The notes below the pieces were generated by a model. It made no database searches, was not told where the DNA came from, and worked only from the letters and a program-made list of their open reading frames with translations. A stretch of 64,000 bases of DNA, taken from positions 186,001 to 250,000 of the forward strand of contig JAFYQK010000025.1 of assembly GCA_017547165.1 (NCBI GenBank). The letters are read 5' to 3'. Shown here one piece after another: positions 17,361 through 25,439 of the stretch. Every line of letters begins with the position of its first letter. Within the stretch, counting starts at the first letter, position 1. Origin of the DNA: Bacteroidaceae bacterium (lineage in GTDB: Bacteria; Bacteroidota; Bacteroidia; Bacteroidales; Bacteroidaceae). Position numbers and translations under genes: made by a program.

Positions 17361-17451
17361 TAATACCCTTAAATGACAAGTTTTGTGATTTTCTAATACC
17401 CTTAAATGACATGTTTTGTGGTTTTATAATACGGTTAAATGACATGTCTGG
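17361..17451. repeat. 33-bp tandem repeats upstream of the RhuM gene
   Basis: Units start at 17361, 17394 and 17427 (period 33). Each opens TAATAC(CC/GG)TTAAATGACA and continues TG or AG TTTTGTG before the next unit; the third is truncated after about 25 bases. A fourth core copy lies downstream of the gene at 16215-16232. The regular spacing (about three helical turns) is compatible with cooperative protein binding. There are no variable spacers, so this is not a CRISPR. Confidence 0.75.
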
Positions 17452-17654
17452 AGGTTAGAAGCCTTAGAATCCTTTGTAAAAATCATAGGATAGGGGGGAG
17501 TATTAGGTGCAAAAGGTGTCCTAATGTGCTTATCGCAACGGTAAAATCAAAGGAAAAGTGTGGAGCTACTCTTATCTTAGCTGGTAGGCCCTAGGAATGC
17601 CGTGGCAATAAAATAAGCAATAGTCCACACTGGATATCAGTATAGGATATTTAA

Positions 17655-17695
17655 CTTATTCCCCTTGCCTAATGAATTTCCTAGGTTCACCAGCG
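17655..17695 (+). pseudogene. Gene scrap carrying the PLPNEFPRFTS peptide (copy 2)
   Basis: This segment matches 16054-16093 closely and reads NLFPLPNEFPRFTSGE followed by TAG at 17702. Codons for Leu and Pro differ at third positions from copy 1, so the match reflects former coding sequence. Upstream, about 17521-17580 reads AYRNGKIKGKVWSYSYLSW before a stop, possibly another scrap. The rest of 17452-17876 shows no gene. Confidence 0.35.
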
Positions 17696-17876
17696 GTGAA
17701 TAGTTATTGTTCCTGAATTTTCGGTTACAAAGGTAAGCAAATTTTCTGAAACAAGATGTAATATCCTTGTGGAACTATTGCCTAAAAGTCTTTTTTCTGT
17801 TGCAAAGATATGAAATAAAAGAATATGCAGGTTATTATTTTTGTTGTCTTTTAATGTCTTTTGGATAATATGTTGT

Positions 17877-19016
17877 TTATTTGTGCATGGTGTATACCCA
17901 TTGCGCGGCATGCTCTACTAATTTTTTCTGATATGTGCTGTAAACTTGATTGCAATAGCCAGCCAGTTGGGTGTGCATGGTTTTGTCGGGTGCAGAAAGG
18001 AGGACCTCCTCCTGAATTTTTAATGTTCGCTCATAGAAATGTGCTATCATCATCATGGCATCGCTATAGGGTTGTGTGGAAGTGTTAGTATCGATGTTGT
18101 TGATGGAGTCGCGTGTTAGGGAGTATTGAGCTTCATAGTTTATGTCGATTACCTGAAACAGAGAGTCACAAAGCATCTGGCGGCGTTCGATGCTTCGTGT
18201 GTAGCGTGTGCGCTCGATGTGTTCATTTATATATAATATGGTGGGAAGCAGTATCATGGCCGTTACTGCCAACACCCCTATAATGCGGTATGGTAGTTTG
18301 CGTTGTCTCCATGCCAAGTTCAGTTGTTCTACCGAGGCATATCGTCTGGCCTTGTCAGGGTTGGTGCATCTCTTGATAATATGATGATAACGTCCGGGAA
18401 ATATCTCTCTCATGATGAGACCAAGTGAATAAATGTCGCTTCGGGCATCTATGTCACCATTGTGTATGCTTAGTTCCGGTGAGGCATAACCTCGGGTGGA
18501 ACCAAGCAACCGTTCCTGGTAATGGCTGTCGTCATCGGCAAAACCAAAGTCGATAAGTCGGATGTCGTGATTGGAACGGGTGACGAGAATGTTTTCGGGT
18601 TTAAGGTCGTTGTGGAGCACGCTTGCTTTGTGCAGATAGTCCACGGCAGAAAGAATTTGCTCAAAAATGCGCTTGCGTGATGTCTTGTCGGGTGATGTTG
18701 AAAGATATTCGCTCAAGGTGCATCCGTCGACATATTCCATAACGATGGCCGGCCCAATAGGAGTGTCGGTCTCATAGGTATAAACATGTATGATGTTAGG
18801 GTGAGAAAGTCCCAGACTTAGTTCATATTCGCGTTTCAGTAATTCGGTGCTTCGTGCATCGTTGGTGCATGTGGTTTTTGCAATGAAGAGTCGTCCAGCC
18901 TTACGCATACGGAAGAGTCGGGCATGCGATGTAGAACGGATAAGTTCAACATCGGTATACCGTCCACTATAGTCGGTAGGCATGTTTAATGGTCTGAAAC
19001 TTTCGCTGTCAATCAT
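17877..19016 (-). CDS. Hanks-type serine/threonine protein kinase with one membrane helix
   Basis: This 379-residue protein has a kinase domain at residues 20-235. Visible elements are the ATP lysine K47 (LFIAKTT), helix-C glutamate region, catalytic loop H135-N-D137-L-K139-P-E-N142, D156-F-G158 and the SPE of the activation segment. The usual HRD arginine is Asn (HND), so it is a non-RD kinase, and the glycine-rich loop is degenerate (IRSTSHARL). A membrane helix at about 243-263 is followed by some 115 extracytoplasmic residues without a PASTA or other recognised sensor repeat. It is transcribed divergently from the unknown gene at 19113. Substrate unknown. Confidence 0.85.
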   Translation of the reverse strand: MIDSESFRPLNMPTDYSGRYTDVELIRSTSHARLFRMRKAGRLFIAKTTCTNDARSTELLKREYELSLGLSHPNIIHVYTYETDTPIGPAIVMEYVDGCTLSEYLSTSPDKTSRKRIFEQILSAVDYLHKASVLHNDLKPENILVTRSNHDIRLIDFGFADDDSHYQERLLGSTRGYASPELSIHNGDIDARSDIYSLGLIMREIFPGRYHHIIKRCTNPDKARRYASVEQLNLAWRQRKLPYRIIGVLAVTAMILLPTILYINEHIERTRYTRSIERRQMLCDSLFQVIDINYEAQYSLTRDSINNIDTNTSTQPYSDAMMMIAHFYERTLKIQEEVLLSAPDKTMHTQLAGYCNQVYSTYQKKLVEHAAQWVYTMHK

Positions 19017-19096
19017 TTTAGGATTTATATGGCGATATGTATATGTGTCAACAAGTTTTTCTTCACGAAGATACTCTATTTTTTGAAAAAAACAAT

Positions 19097-19104
19097 TACT
19101 TTTG
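19097..19104 (+). promoter_or_regulatory. Candidate -7 element for the gene at 19113
   Basis: TACTTTTG matches TAnnTTTG. It would place transcription start only a few bases before ATG 19113, giving a nearly leaderless mRNA. No TTG is at the expected upstream distance. Confidence 0.35.
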
Positions 19105-19112
19105 TAACCATT

Positions 19113-19715
19113 ATGAGCATTAAGTCAAATATTCCACAAATAGCGACATTGCGTAGGGAGGTGGAGGGCAGATTTGGTCTCCGGCTACAAACGCATACGC
19201 ATTTTGTCTCACTTGCTGAAACCATAGAAAAAGATTTGCGTGAACACCTCTCTCCCACCACTTTGGAGAGAGTGTGGGGATACTCTACTCGCCATTACGA
19301 TACGGTATCGCTTCGCACACTTGATGTATTGGCCAAATATGCCGGCAGAGAAGGATGGGAGAAGTTTTGTGTTGAACTGAAGCAGAGTGAGACTACCGAG
19401 TCGGATTTCTTTTCAGAGGGCATAATGGAGGTGGCATCGTTGAACGAGGGTATACGCCTTCGTCTTGGTTGGCAACCCGACCGCATGTGTGAGGTCCGAT
19501 ATTTGGGCAACAACAGATTTGTTGTGGAGAGCGTTACAAATGGTTCTCTTAGAGTAGGAGATACATTTTCTTGTCTGCAACTTCAGGTAGGTAAGCTCTT
19601 GTATATGGATTGTTTCTTGCGTGAAGGAGAAACACCAGAAGCGGTGCAACGTTATGCCGTGGGCAGGGAGAACGGACTGACATTGTTGGAAATAATAGAA
19701 CGACAGGAGGATTGA
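19113..19715 (+). CDS. Unknown protein divergent from the kinase gene
   Basis: I do not recognise the family. ATG at 19113 (MSIKSNIPQIATL) is preferred over the in-frame ATG at 19029, because the 28 extra residues are an atypical hydrophobic string and span the candidate promoter. This gives 200 residues. The N-terminal 90 residues (LSPTTLERVWGYSTRHYDTV, then LRTLDVLAKYAG) look helical and could be a helix-turn-helix-like domain. The C-terminal 100 residues appear to be a small beta domain (RLGWQPDRMCEVRYLGNNRF, then SLRVGDTFSCLQ). The divergent pairing with a kinase suggests a possible partner or target, which is inference only. Confidence 0.6.
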   Translation: MSIKSNIPQIATLRREVEGRFGLRLQTHTHFVSLAETIEKDLREHLSPTTLERVWGYSTRHYDTVSLRTLDVLAKYAGREGWEKFCVELKQSETTESDFFSEGIMEVASLNEGIRLRLGWQPDRMCEVRYLGNNRFVVESVTNGSLRVGDTFSCLQLQVGKLLYMDCFLREGETPEAVQRYAVGRENGLTLLEIIERQED

Positions 19716-19744
19716 CACAATAGTAATCTAAGATATGTTTAAAC

Positions 19745-19783
19745 AAATACGAGGGTATGCCACATCGGCATACCCTCGTATTT
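19745..19783. terminator. Bidirectional terminator hairpin
   Basis: A 17-bp perfect stem (19745-19761 with 19767-19783, core ACGAGGGTATGCC) has a 5-base loop and flanking A/T runs on both sides. It sits between the convergent genes ending at 19715 (plus) and 19818 (minus). Confidence 0.85.
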
Positions 19784-19817
19784 TAGTACAATGAGTACAA
19801 AATATGTGAATCGCAGT

Positions 19818-20711
19818 TTATTTTACTATCTCCAATAGTTCTACGGTGAAGATAAGACAGGAGAAGGCTGGAATATTTTTTTGGTCATTAGCTCCGTAGG
19901 CCAGATTGTGAGGAATGTATATTTCCCACTTTGAACCCACTGGCATCATGGTGAGAGCTTCTGTCCAACCCTTGATAACCTGTGTGACACCAAAGGTAGC
20001 TGGCTGTCCGCGCTTATATGAACTGTCGAACTCTGTGCCATTGATGAGATGTCCCTCGTAATGTACTTTCACCTTGTCGCTTGTAGTGGGCATTGGGCCT
20101 TCACCTTTAGTGATGACTTTGTATTGTAGACCACTTGCGGTTTGTTTCACATCCTTGTTTTTAAGGTTTGCCACGAGGAACTCCTCGCCAGCCTTGCGGT
20201 TAGCACCATACTTGCGCTCCATCATGCTTTCCTGATAGTACTTCATCTGCTTCTCCACAATCTTCATGGCAGAATCGTTGCTTATCTCAGATTGACTACC
20301 CACCAGTCCTTCCATGAAGCCACGTATGAATTCGTCATGGTTGAGCAGGTCTACAGAGTCGTTCATCTGCTTGGAGATGTTGGGTATCACGCGCTTGCTC
20401 ACGTCTTCGCGAATCTCTGTACCAGCGATGCGTGCCTTGGCCTGAAGGTCGGCTTCGGTAAGTTCTGTCTTGCCAAAGCCTTCAATGAACTGCGCCATGT
20501 ATTTGGGGTCAATGCCCTTTTGGCGGCTAAGGTACTCTGAAAGTCCCTGGGTGTTAAGTCTGCCTATAAGGTAGGAGAAGGTTTTCACATCCACGGTGTC
20601 CACTTTCTCTACCTGGACCTTCTTGTTCTTCTTGTTTTTTTTCTTTTGTGGCGCTGCCATGATGCCGAGGCAAAGGGCAGATGCCAGTGCAAGGAGGAAT
20701 ATCTTTTTCAT
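19818..20711 (-). CDS. Periplasmic FKBP-type peptidyl-prolyl cis-trans isomerase (paralogue 1)
   Basis: This 297-residue protein has a signal peptide (MKKIFLLALASALCLGIMAA), a lysine-rich stretch, an FKBP N-terminal dimerisation domain (about residues 40-185) and a C-terminal FKBP catalytic domain (about 190-297). Active-site landmarks are VHYEGHL, EFDSSY, VIKGW and the AYG loop. It probably speeds folding of exported proteins in the periplasm. It is the last of four tandem FKBP genes on the minus strand. Its signal-peptide DNA is almost identical to that of the next paralogue. Confidence 0.9.
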   Translation of the reverse strand: MKKIFLLALASALCLGIMAAPQKKKNKKNKKVQVEKVDTVDVKTFSYLIGRLNTQGLSEYLSRQKGIDPKYMAQFIEGFGKTELTEADLQAKARIAGTEIREDVSKRVIPNISKQMNDSVDLLNHDEFIRGFMEGLVGSQSEISNDSAMKIVEKQMKYYQESMMERKYGANRKAGEEFLVANLKNKDVKQTASGLQYKVITKGEGPMPTTSDKVKVHYEGHLINGTEFDSSYKRGQPATFGVTQVIKGWTEALTMMPVGSKWEIYIPHNLAYGANDQKNIPAFSCLIFTVELLEIVK

Positions 20712-20714
20712 GAT
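20644..20714 (-). repeat. 71-bp duplicated signal-peptide DNA, copy in FKBP paralogue 1
   Basis: This segment matches 21687-21757 at 70 of 71 positions, covering the start codon and signal peptide of FKBP paralogues 1 and 2. Similarity falls off sharply downstream, where paralogue 2 instead resembles paralogue 3. Confidence 0.85.
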
Positions 20715-20809
20715 TGTAAAAGGAAAAGGACAATCTGCTGAGTTCCCTTTATGGTCTTTGGTCTAACAGCAGATAGTTTTTGATAATGTCTATTATAATA
20801 TATGCTTGT

Positions 20810-21754
20810 TTACTTGCCTACAGAAACAAGTTCGATAACGAATATCAATGCACTGAAAGGCTTGATCTTGCCACCAGCCTCATGCTCGCCGTATGCCATT
20901 TCCTGGGGGATGTAGACCTTCCACTTAGAACCGGCGGGCATGTGGGTCAGTGCCACGTTCCAGCCTGAGATAACTTGGTCGCAACGTAATGTCATGGGCT
21001 TCTCATGGTTCATGTTGCTGTCGAATACGGTGCCGTCGATGAGAGTACCCTCGTACTTAACCTGTACGAAGCTGGTGTCGGCAGGGATCTGGCCGTTGCC
21101 CTCGGTGAGAACCTCGTAGTAAATGCCGCTCTCCCCAATCTGCTTGATGCCTTCCTTCTTGGCAACTTTGGCCATGAACTCCTCGCCGGCTTTCTTGTTG
21201 TCATTGTACTGAGCCAGCATCTGACGAGCCTTGATGGCCTTTATGTTGGTCTGTGCATACAGGTTGGCAGCCTCCATTGTCATGTAGGTAGTGTCCTCCA
21301 GGGTACCAGCTACGAAACCAGCTATGAAGTTGCTTTGGCTAACGTGCTGAGTGCTGTCCTCGCCATAAATCTCGTGCTGAAGACCCCCAATCATCTGGGT
21401 AGAAACCTGCTGACCGATCTGAAGACCTGCATAGTATGCCTGCTTCTTCTTGTCGTCACCAGCGTTGGCCCCGTCGTTTAAACCCTTGATGAACTCGTTC
21501 AGGTATGTAATGTCCACACCCATTCTAGTTACCAGATAGTCCTTCAGTCCCTGACTCTGCGCCATACCGATGGCATACCAGAGAGAGTCAACATTGTTCT
21601 TCATGTTGGCCTTGGAAGTACCATTGTCGTAACTTGTCATGTACTTGGTCTCATCTTTTTCTCGATGAGTTTGCTTGTCTTTATTTTTTTGTGGCGCTGC
21701 CATGATGCCGAGGCAAAGGGCAGATGTCAGTGCAAGGAGGAATATCTTTTTCAT
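20810..21754 (-). CDS. Periplasmic FKBP-type peptidyl-prolyl isomerase (paralogue 2, apparent chimera)
   Basis: The start is set at ATG 21754 (MKKIFLLALTSALCLGIMAA); an upstream ATG at 21811 would bury the signal peptide behind 19 residues. The 314-residue protein has a paralogue-1 signal peptide, a short charged linker and then a body closely similar to paralogue 3 in both the N-terminal and the FKBP domain (VKYEGTLIDGTVFDSN, VISGWNVALTHMPAGSKWKV). The junction reads KYMTSYDNGTSKANMK, matching paralogue 3's lipobox region MTSCGNGTPKANMK with Cys changed to Tyr (codon 21629-21631). It therefore looks like a former lipoprotein that was recapped with a soluble-protein signal. Confidence 0.9.
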   Translation of the reverse strand: MKKIFLLALTSALCLGIMAAPQKNKDKQTHREKDETKYMTSYDNGTSKANMKNNVDSLWYAIGMAQSQGLKDYLVTRMGVDITYLNEFIKGLNDGANAGDDKKKQAYYAGLQIGQQVSTQMIGGLQHEIYGEDSTQHVSQSNFIAGFVAGTLEDTTYMTMEAANLYAQTNIKAIKARQMLAQYNDNKKAGEEFMAKVAKKEGIKQIGESGIYYEVLTEGNGQIPADTSFVQVKYEGTLIDGTVFDSNMNHEKPMTLRCDQVISGWNVALTHMPAGSKWKVYIPQEMAYGEHEAGGKIKPFSALIFVIELVSVGK

Positions 21755-21757
21755 GAT
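21687..21757 (-). repeat. 71-bp duplicated signal-peptide DNA, copy in FKBP paralogue 2
   Basis: Partner of 20644-20714, with one mismatch (C/T). The duplication boundary lies just after the MAAPQK codons, consistent with recombination or gene conversion between neighbouring FKBP genes. Confidence 0.85.
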
Positions 21758-21855
21758 AAAATTGTTGTAAAGAAAAAGCAATTTGCTGAAGGGACTTTTG
21801 GGGAGTTGCAACCAACAGCAAATTGCCTTATGGGATTCTGATTTTTTATGTTCTA

Positions 21856-22731
21856 TTATTTGCCAACAGAAACCAAATCGATAACAAATACCAATGTGCT
21901 GAAGGGCTTAATCTTATCACCAGCCTCACGCTCGCCGTAAGCCATATCCTGAGGGATGTATACCTTCCACTTTGAACCTGCGGGCATGTGAGTCAATGCC
22001 ATTGTCCAACCAGGGATAACCTGGTTGCAACGGAAAGTCATGGGCTTCTCCTGATCCATGTTGCCGTCAAATACGGTGCCGTCGATGAGAGTACCCTCGT
22101 ACTTAACCTGTACGAAGCTTGTGTCAGCAGGAATCTGACCATTGCCCTCGGTGATAACCTCGTAATAGATACCGCTATTTTCTATTTGTTTGATACCTTC
22201 TTTCTTTGCAATCTCAGCCATGAAGTCCTCACCAGCCTTCTTGTTTGGACCATACTGAATTTCCATCTGGCGAGCCTTGATGACACGAAGGTTTTTTTCA
22301 ACATATTCGGTAGCCTCGCTCATGCTCAAAATAGTTGTGTCTGCGAGTGTACCAGCAACAAAACCTGCCATGAAGTTCTCTTTGCTAACATATTGGGTTG
22401 AATCTTCTCCAAAAAGTTCGTTGTTCAAACCTGAAATCATCTGGGTTGAAACCTGCTGACCAATCTGTAGACCAGCATAGTATGCTTGCTTCTTCTTGTC
22501 TTCACCAGCATTGGCACCGTCATTCAAGCCCTTAATGAACTCATTGAGGTAGGTGGTGTCTACGCCCATGCGCATTACCAAATAATCCTTAAGACCCTGA
22601 GTGTTTGCCATACCGATAGCATAGCAAAGTGAGTCTACATCGCTCTTCATGTTAGCCTTGGGAGTGCCATTGCCACAACTTGTCATAATAGCAGCTAAAA
22701 CGAGAGCTGCAACAAAATAAATCTTTTTCAT
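21856..22731 (-). CDS. FKBP-type peptidyl-prolyl isomerase lipoprotein (paralogue 3)
   Basis: This 291-residue protein has a lipoprotein signal (MKKIYFVAALVLAAIMTSCG) with Cys at the lipobox, codon 22675-22677. The N-terminal FKBP domain (about residues 27-175) and the catalytic domain (about 180-291) carry YEGTLIDGTVFDGN, VIPGW and AYGERE. It is likely membrane anchored and acts on exported proteins. It is the closest relative of paralogue 2 and lies 34 bases downstream of the cytoplasmic paralogue 4, so these genes may be co-transcribed. Confidence 0.9.
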   Translation of the reverse strand: MKKIYFVAALVLAAIMTSCGNGTPKANMKSDVDSLCYAIGMANTQGLKDYLVMRMGVDTTYLNEFIKGLNDGANAGEDKKKQAYYAGLQIGQQVSTQMISGLNNELFGEDSTQYVSKENFMAGFVAGTLADTTILSMSEATEYVEKNLRVIKARQMEIQYGPNKKAGEDFMAEIAKKEGIKQIENSGIYYEVITEGNGQIPADTSFVQVKYEGTLIDGTVFDGNMDQEKPMTFRCNQVIPGWTMALTHMPAGSKWKVYIPQDMAYGEREAGDKIKPFSTLVFVIDLVSVGK

Positions 22732-22765
22732 TTTTTATTATATGTTTTGTTAGTTTGTATCTGTT

Positions 22766-23356
22766 TTAGAGAACCTTGATGAGTTCTACATCAAACACCA
22801 ATGTTGCGTAAGGAGGAATAGATGCACCGGCACCGCGCTCGCCATAGCCCAGGAGGTATGGAATGTGGAAACGGTATTTGGCACCTTCCTTCATCAACTG
22901 CACACCTTCAGTCCAACCCGCAATAACCTGGTTCAGACCGAAGTCTGCAGGCTCGCCACGTTGGTATGAACTATCGAATATGGTGCCGTCGGTCAATCGG
23001 CCTTCATAGTGGCAACGTACCTTGTCAGTAGCTTTGGGGCTATTGCCGGTACCCTCAGTAAGAACCTCGTATTGCAGACCACTCTTGGTGGTGATTACGC
23101 CTTCTCGCTTGCCGTTCTCCTCGAGGTATGCCTTGCCTTGTGCAATGTTTGCCTGTGCTTCTTCCTCTTGCTTCTTTTGAAAGTATTCATTGAGCAACAC
23201 TTGTGCATCCTTGGCGGTCATCTCAGTTTCCTTGCCTGCCATCACTTCCTCGATGCTACGTGCGAACTCGCCTACTTGAAAGTTTTCAATGTTCATGCTC
23301 TTGAGCTGTTGACCAATGCCCAGACCCAAAGCATAGCTAATCTTCTTAATATCCAT
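22766..23356 (-). CDS. Cytoplasmic FKBP-type peptidyl-prolyl isomerase (paralogue 4, FklB-like)
   Basis: This 196-residue protein lacks a signal peptide (MDIKKISYALGLGIGQQLKS), so it is probably cytoplasmic. A short helical FKBP N-terminal domain (about residues 1-85) precedes a full catalytic domain with CHYEGRL, TIFDSSY, VIAGW and GYGERG. The size and layout fit FklB-type enzymes. It is the first gene of the four-gene FKBP run and is likely the promoter-proximal one (-7 element at 23412-23419). It is divergent from the kinase gene at 23600. Confidence 0.9.
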   Translation of the reverse strand: MDIKKISYALGLGIGQQLKSMNIENFQVGEFARSIEEVMAGKETEMTAKDAQVLLNEYFQKKQEEEAQANIAQGKAYLEENGKREGVITTKSGLQYEVLTEGTGNSPKATDKVRCHYEGRLTDGTIFDSSYQRGEPADFGLNQVIAGWTEGVQLMKEGAKYRFHIPYLLGYGERGAGASIPPYATLVFDVELIKVL

Positions 23357-23411
23357 ATGTATAATTGTTTTTGTTTTTATATTTATAAGGTGTTTTTTAC
23401 AAATCGAGGGA

Positions 23412-23419
23412 CAAAGATA
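23412..23419 (-). promoter_or_regulatory. Candidate -7 element for the FKBP cluster
   Basis: TATCTTTG on the minus strand lies 56 bases before the ATG at 23356. No clear TTG lies upstream. Confidence 0.4.
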
Positions 23420-23545
23420 GAAAATTTAGTTAATAATAAAGAAGGAAAGGCAAGGAATAAAGTTTTTTTAGCAAATTTAATGACTTGGACTATTTAGTCT
23501 TTGGTAATCAACTGGGTGTAAAATCCTTCAAAAAATGTCATTTTC

Positions 23546-23576
23546 TTGCCAATAATAGCAAAAATGAGTATATTTG
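23546..23576 (+). promoter_or_regulatory. Bacteroidetes-type promoter for the gene at 23600
   Basis: TTG (23546-23548), a 20-base spacer and TATATTTG (23569-23576) fit the consensus exactly. The leader before ATG 23600 would be about 15 bases. Confidence 0.75.
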
Positions 23577-23599
23577 TAGCGTAAAGAAACTATTGCACT

Positions 23600-25258
23600 A
23601 TGCCACAGAACTTGAAGATAAGATGCCGGAACAATGGCCAGGAGATTAGTATTCCGTTTGGTACAAGCCTGAGGGAACTGTATGATGTGTGCGGGTTGGA
23701 GATGGAGTACGGACCGATGTGTGCCTTGGTGAATAACAAGGTACAGGGCATGAACTACAGGTTTTACAATGCCAAGGATGTAGATTTTCAGGATATATCC
23801 ACCACCCATGGCATGAGAACCTATACTCTGACACTGTTTCTGGTGTTAGCCAAGGCAGTGGAGGATTTGTATCCTAGCGGACAACTTATCATAGGCGCTC
23901 CTGTGAGCCGTGGATACTTCTGCGAGTTGCGTATAGGAAGAGAGGTGACAGGCGAAGATGCGGAATCCATACAGAGGCGCATGTTGGAAATAGTGCAGGA
24001 GGATATAAAGATACATCGTGTACAGTGTCCGATAGAGGAGGCTATAGCACTGTTCCGCTCAAAGGGAATGGAGAGCAAGGCAAAACTTTTGGAGGGACAA
24101 AGAAATCTGTATACCTATTATTATCGTTTGGGTGACACTGTAGATTATTTCTATTCGTGTTTGCTGACTCGTACCAGTCAACTACATCTGTTTAAGGTGG
24201 AGAAGTTCTTTGAAGGATTGCTTCTTAGAATTCCCTCAAGAAATAATGCCGGTAAGCTGGAGGTAATGGTTCCGCAGGAAAAAATGCATAATGTGATACA
24301 GGAATATCGTCGTTGGCAGGATATCCTTGGAGTCAGAACAGCTGGAGAGTTTAATGAGGCTGTGAAGAATGGGTATGCTTCGCAGCTTATCAATGTCAGC
24401 GAGGCTCTTCAGGAGAAGAAACTGAATGATATCGTAGACGATATTGTAGAGAGAGGGACAAAACTGGTTTTGTTGGCAGGCCCTTCTTCAAGTGGTAAAA
24501 CAACCACAAGCAAACGTCTTGCCATACTGCTGATGGCTTCCGGGATGAGACCACACATCATAAGCACAGACGATTATTTTGTAAATAGGGTTGATACTCC
24601 AAAGGATGCTGATGGCAATTATGACTTTGAATGTATTGGTGCGGTTGATACAGCATTGTTCAACAAACAGATGAATGAGCTTCTTGCAGGTGAAGAGGTA
24701 GATTTGCCACGCTATGATTTTAAACTTGGTGAACGTGTGTATGAGAATCGCCGCATCCGCATAGGAAAGGGAGATATCATTATCCTCGAAGGTAACCATG
24801 CTCTTAATCCATTACTTTCTGAACAAGTGCCGGAAGAAAAGAAATTTCGCATTTTTATAAGTCCACTTACAACTATTGCGCTAGACGACCACAACAGTAT
24901 TCCTACAAAGGACATACGATTGTTGCGTCGTCTGATTCGTGATTATCAATATAGGGGGTACTCTGCGTTGGAAACCATACGTCGTATGCCTAGCGTTAGT
25001 GCAGGTGAGGAGAAGTGGATATTCCCTTTCCAAGAACTGGCAGATGCAATATTCAATAGTGCGCTTCTCTATGAGCTGGCGGTGATAAAGGATCAGGTAA
25101 CGCCAATTTTGGAACAGATTGGTGAGCGTGAACCAGAGTATGCCGAGGCAAGCCGTTTACGTAAATTCCTGAGGTATTTCCGCAGTGTACCTGCCGATCA
25201 GGTGCCTCCAACCTCGTTGTTGAGGGAGTTTGCAGGGGGAAGTTCGTTCAAGTACTGA
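23600..25258 (+). CDS. Nucleoside (uridine) kinase-like protein with TGS/ThrRS-like N-terminus
   Basis: This 552-residue protein is a two-part fusion. Residues of about 5-70 resemble a TGS domain and about 70-230 resemble the second additional domain of threonyl-tRNA synthetase (SGQLIIGAPVSRGYFCELRI). The C-terminal part is a uridine kinase-like P-loop domain with Walker A GPSSSGKTT near residue 293, STDDYFVNR, the base-binding segment VDLPRYDFKLGER and GDIIILEGNHAL. This fusion is common in Bacteroidetes and Firmicutes and is usually annotated as nucleoside kinase. The true substrate is not known to me. It has its own promoter. Confidence 0.85.
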   Translation: MPQNLKIRCRNNGQEISIPFGTSLRELYDVCGLEMEYGPMCALVNNKVQGMNYRFYNAKDVDFQDISTTHGMRTYTLTLFLVLAKAVEDLYPSGQLIIGAPVSRGYFCELRIGREVTGEDAESIQRRMLEIVQEDIKIHRVQCPIEEAIALFRSKGMESKAKLLEGQRNLYTYYYRLGDTVDYFYSCLLTRTSQLHLFKVEKFFEGLLLRIPSRNNAGKLEVMVPQEKMHNVIQEYRRWQDILGVRTAGEFNEAVKNGYASQLINVSEALQEKKLNDIVDDIVERGTKLVLLAGPSSSGKTTTSKRLAILLMASGMRPHIISTDDYFVNRVDTPKDADGNYDFECIGAVDTALFNKQMNELLAGEEVDLPRYDFKLGERVYENRRIRIGKGDIIILEGNHALNPLLSEQVPEEKKFRIFISPLTTIALDDHNSIPTKDIRLLRRLIRDYQYRGYSALETIRRMPSVSAGEEKWIFPFQELADAIFNSALLYELAVIKDQVTPILEQIGEREPEYAEASRLRKFLRYFRSVPADQVPPTSLLREFAGGSSFKY

Positions 25259-25439
25259 GATTTAGACGGAAATCTGCGAGTAAGAGAGAACAGAGGAAAT
25301 TTGTTTACTCTGCCGAGTGGGAGCAGATTCAAGATGATAAAGTCGGATTAAAACGGAAAATAGCCTGATGAGCGGTTAACGGTGAGCACTTGAAGCTCTA
25401 AGGTCTAAAATCTAACCCCTAAACATAAAACAACCCTAA

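Noticed and set aside
17361-17451. 33-bp repeats as a CRISPR array
   Set aside because: The units are contiguous with no variable spacers, only 2.75 copies exist and no cas gene is present.
19029-19112. Upstream start for the gene at 19113
   Set aside because: The 28 extra residues are atypical and overlap the candidate promoter.
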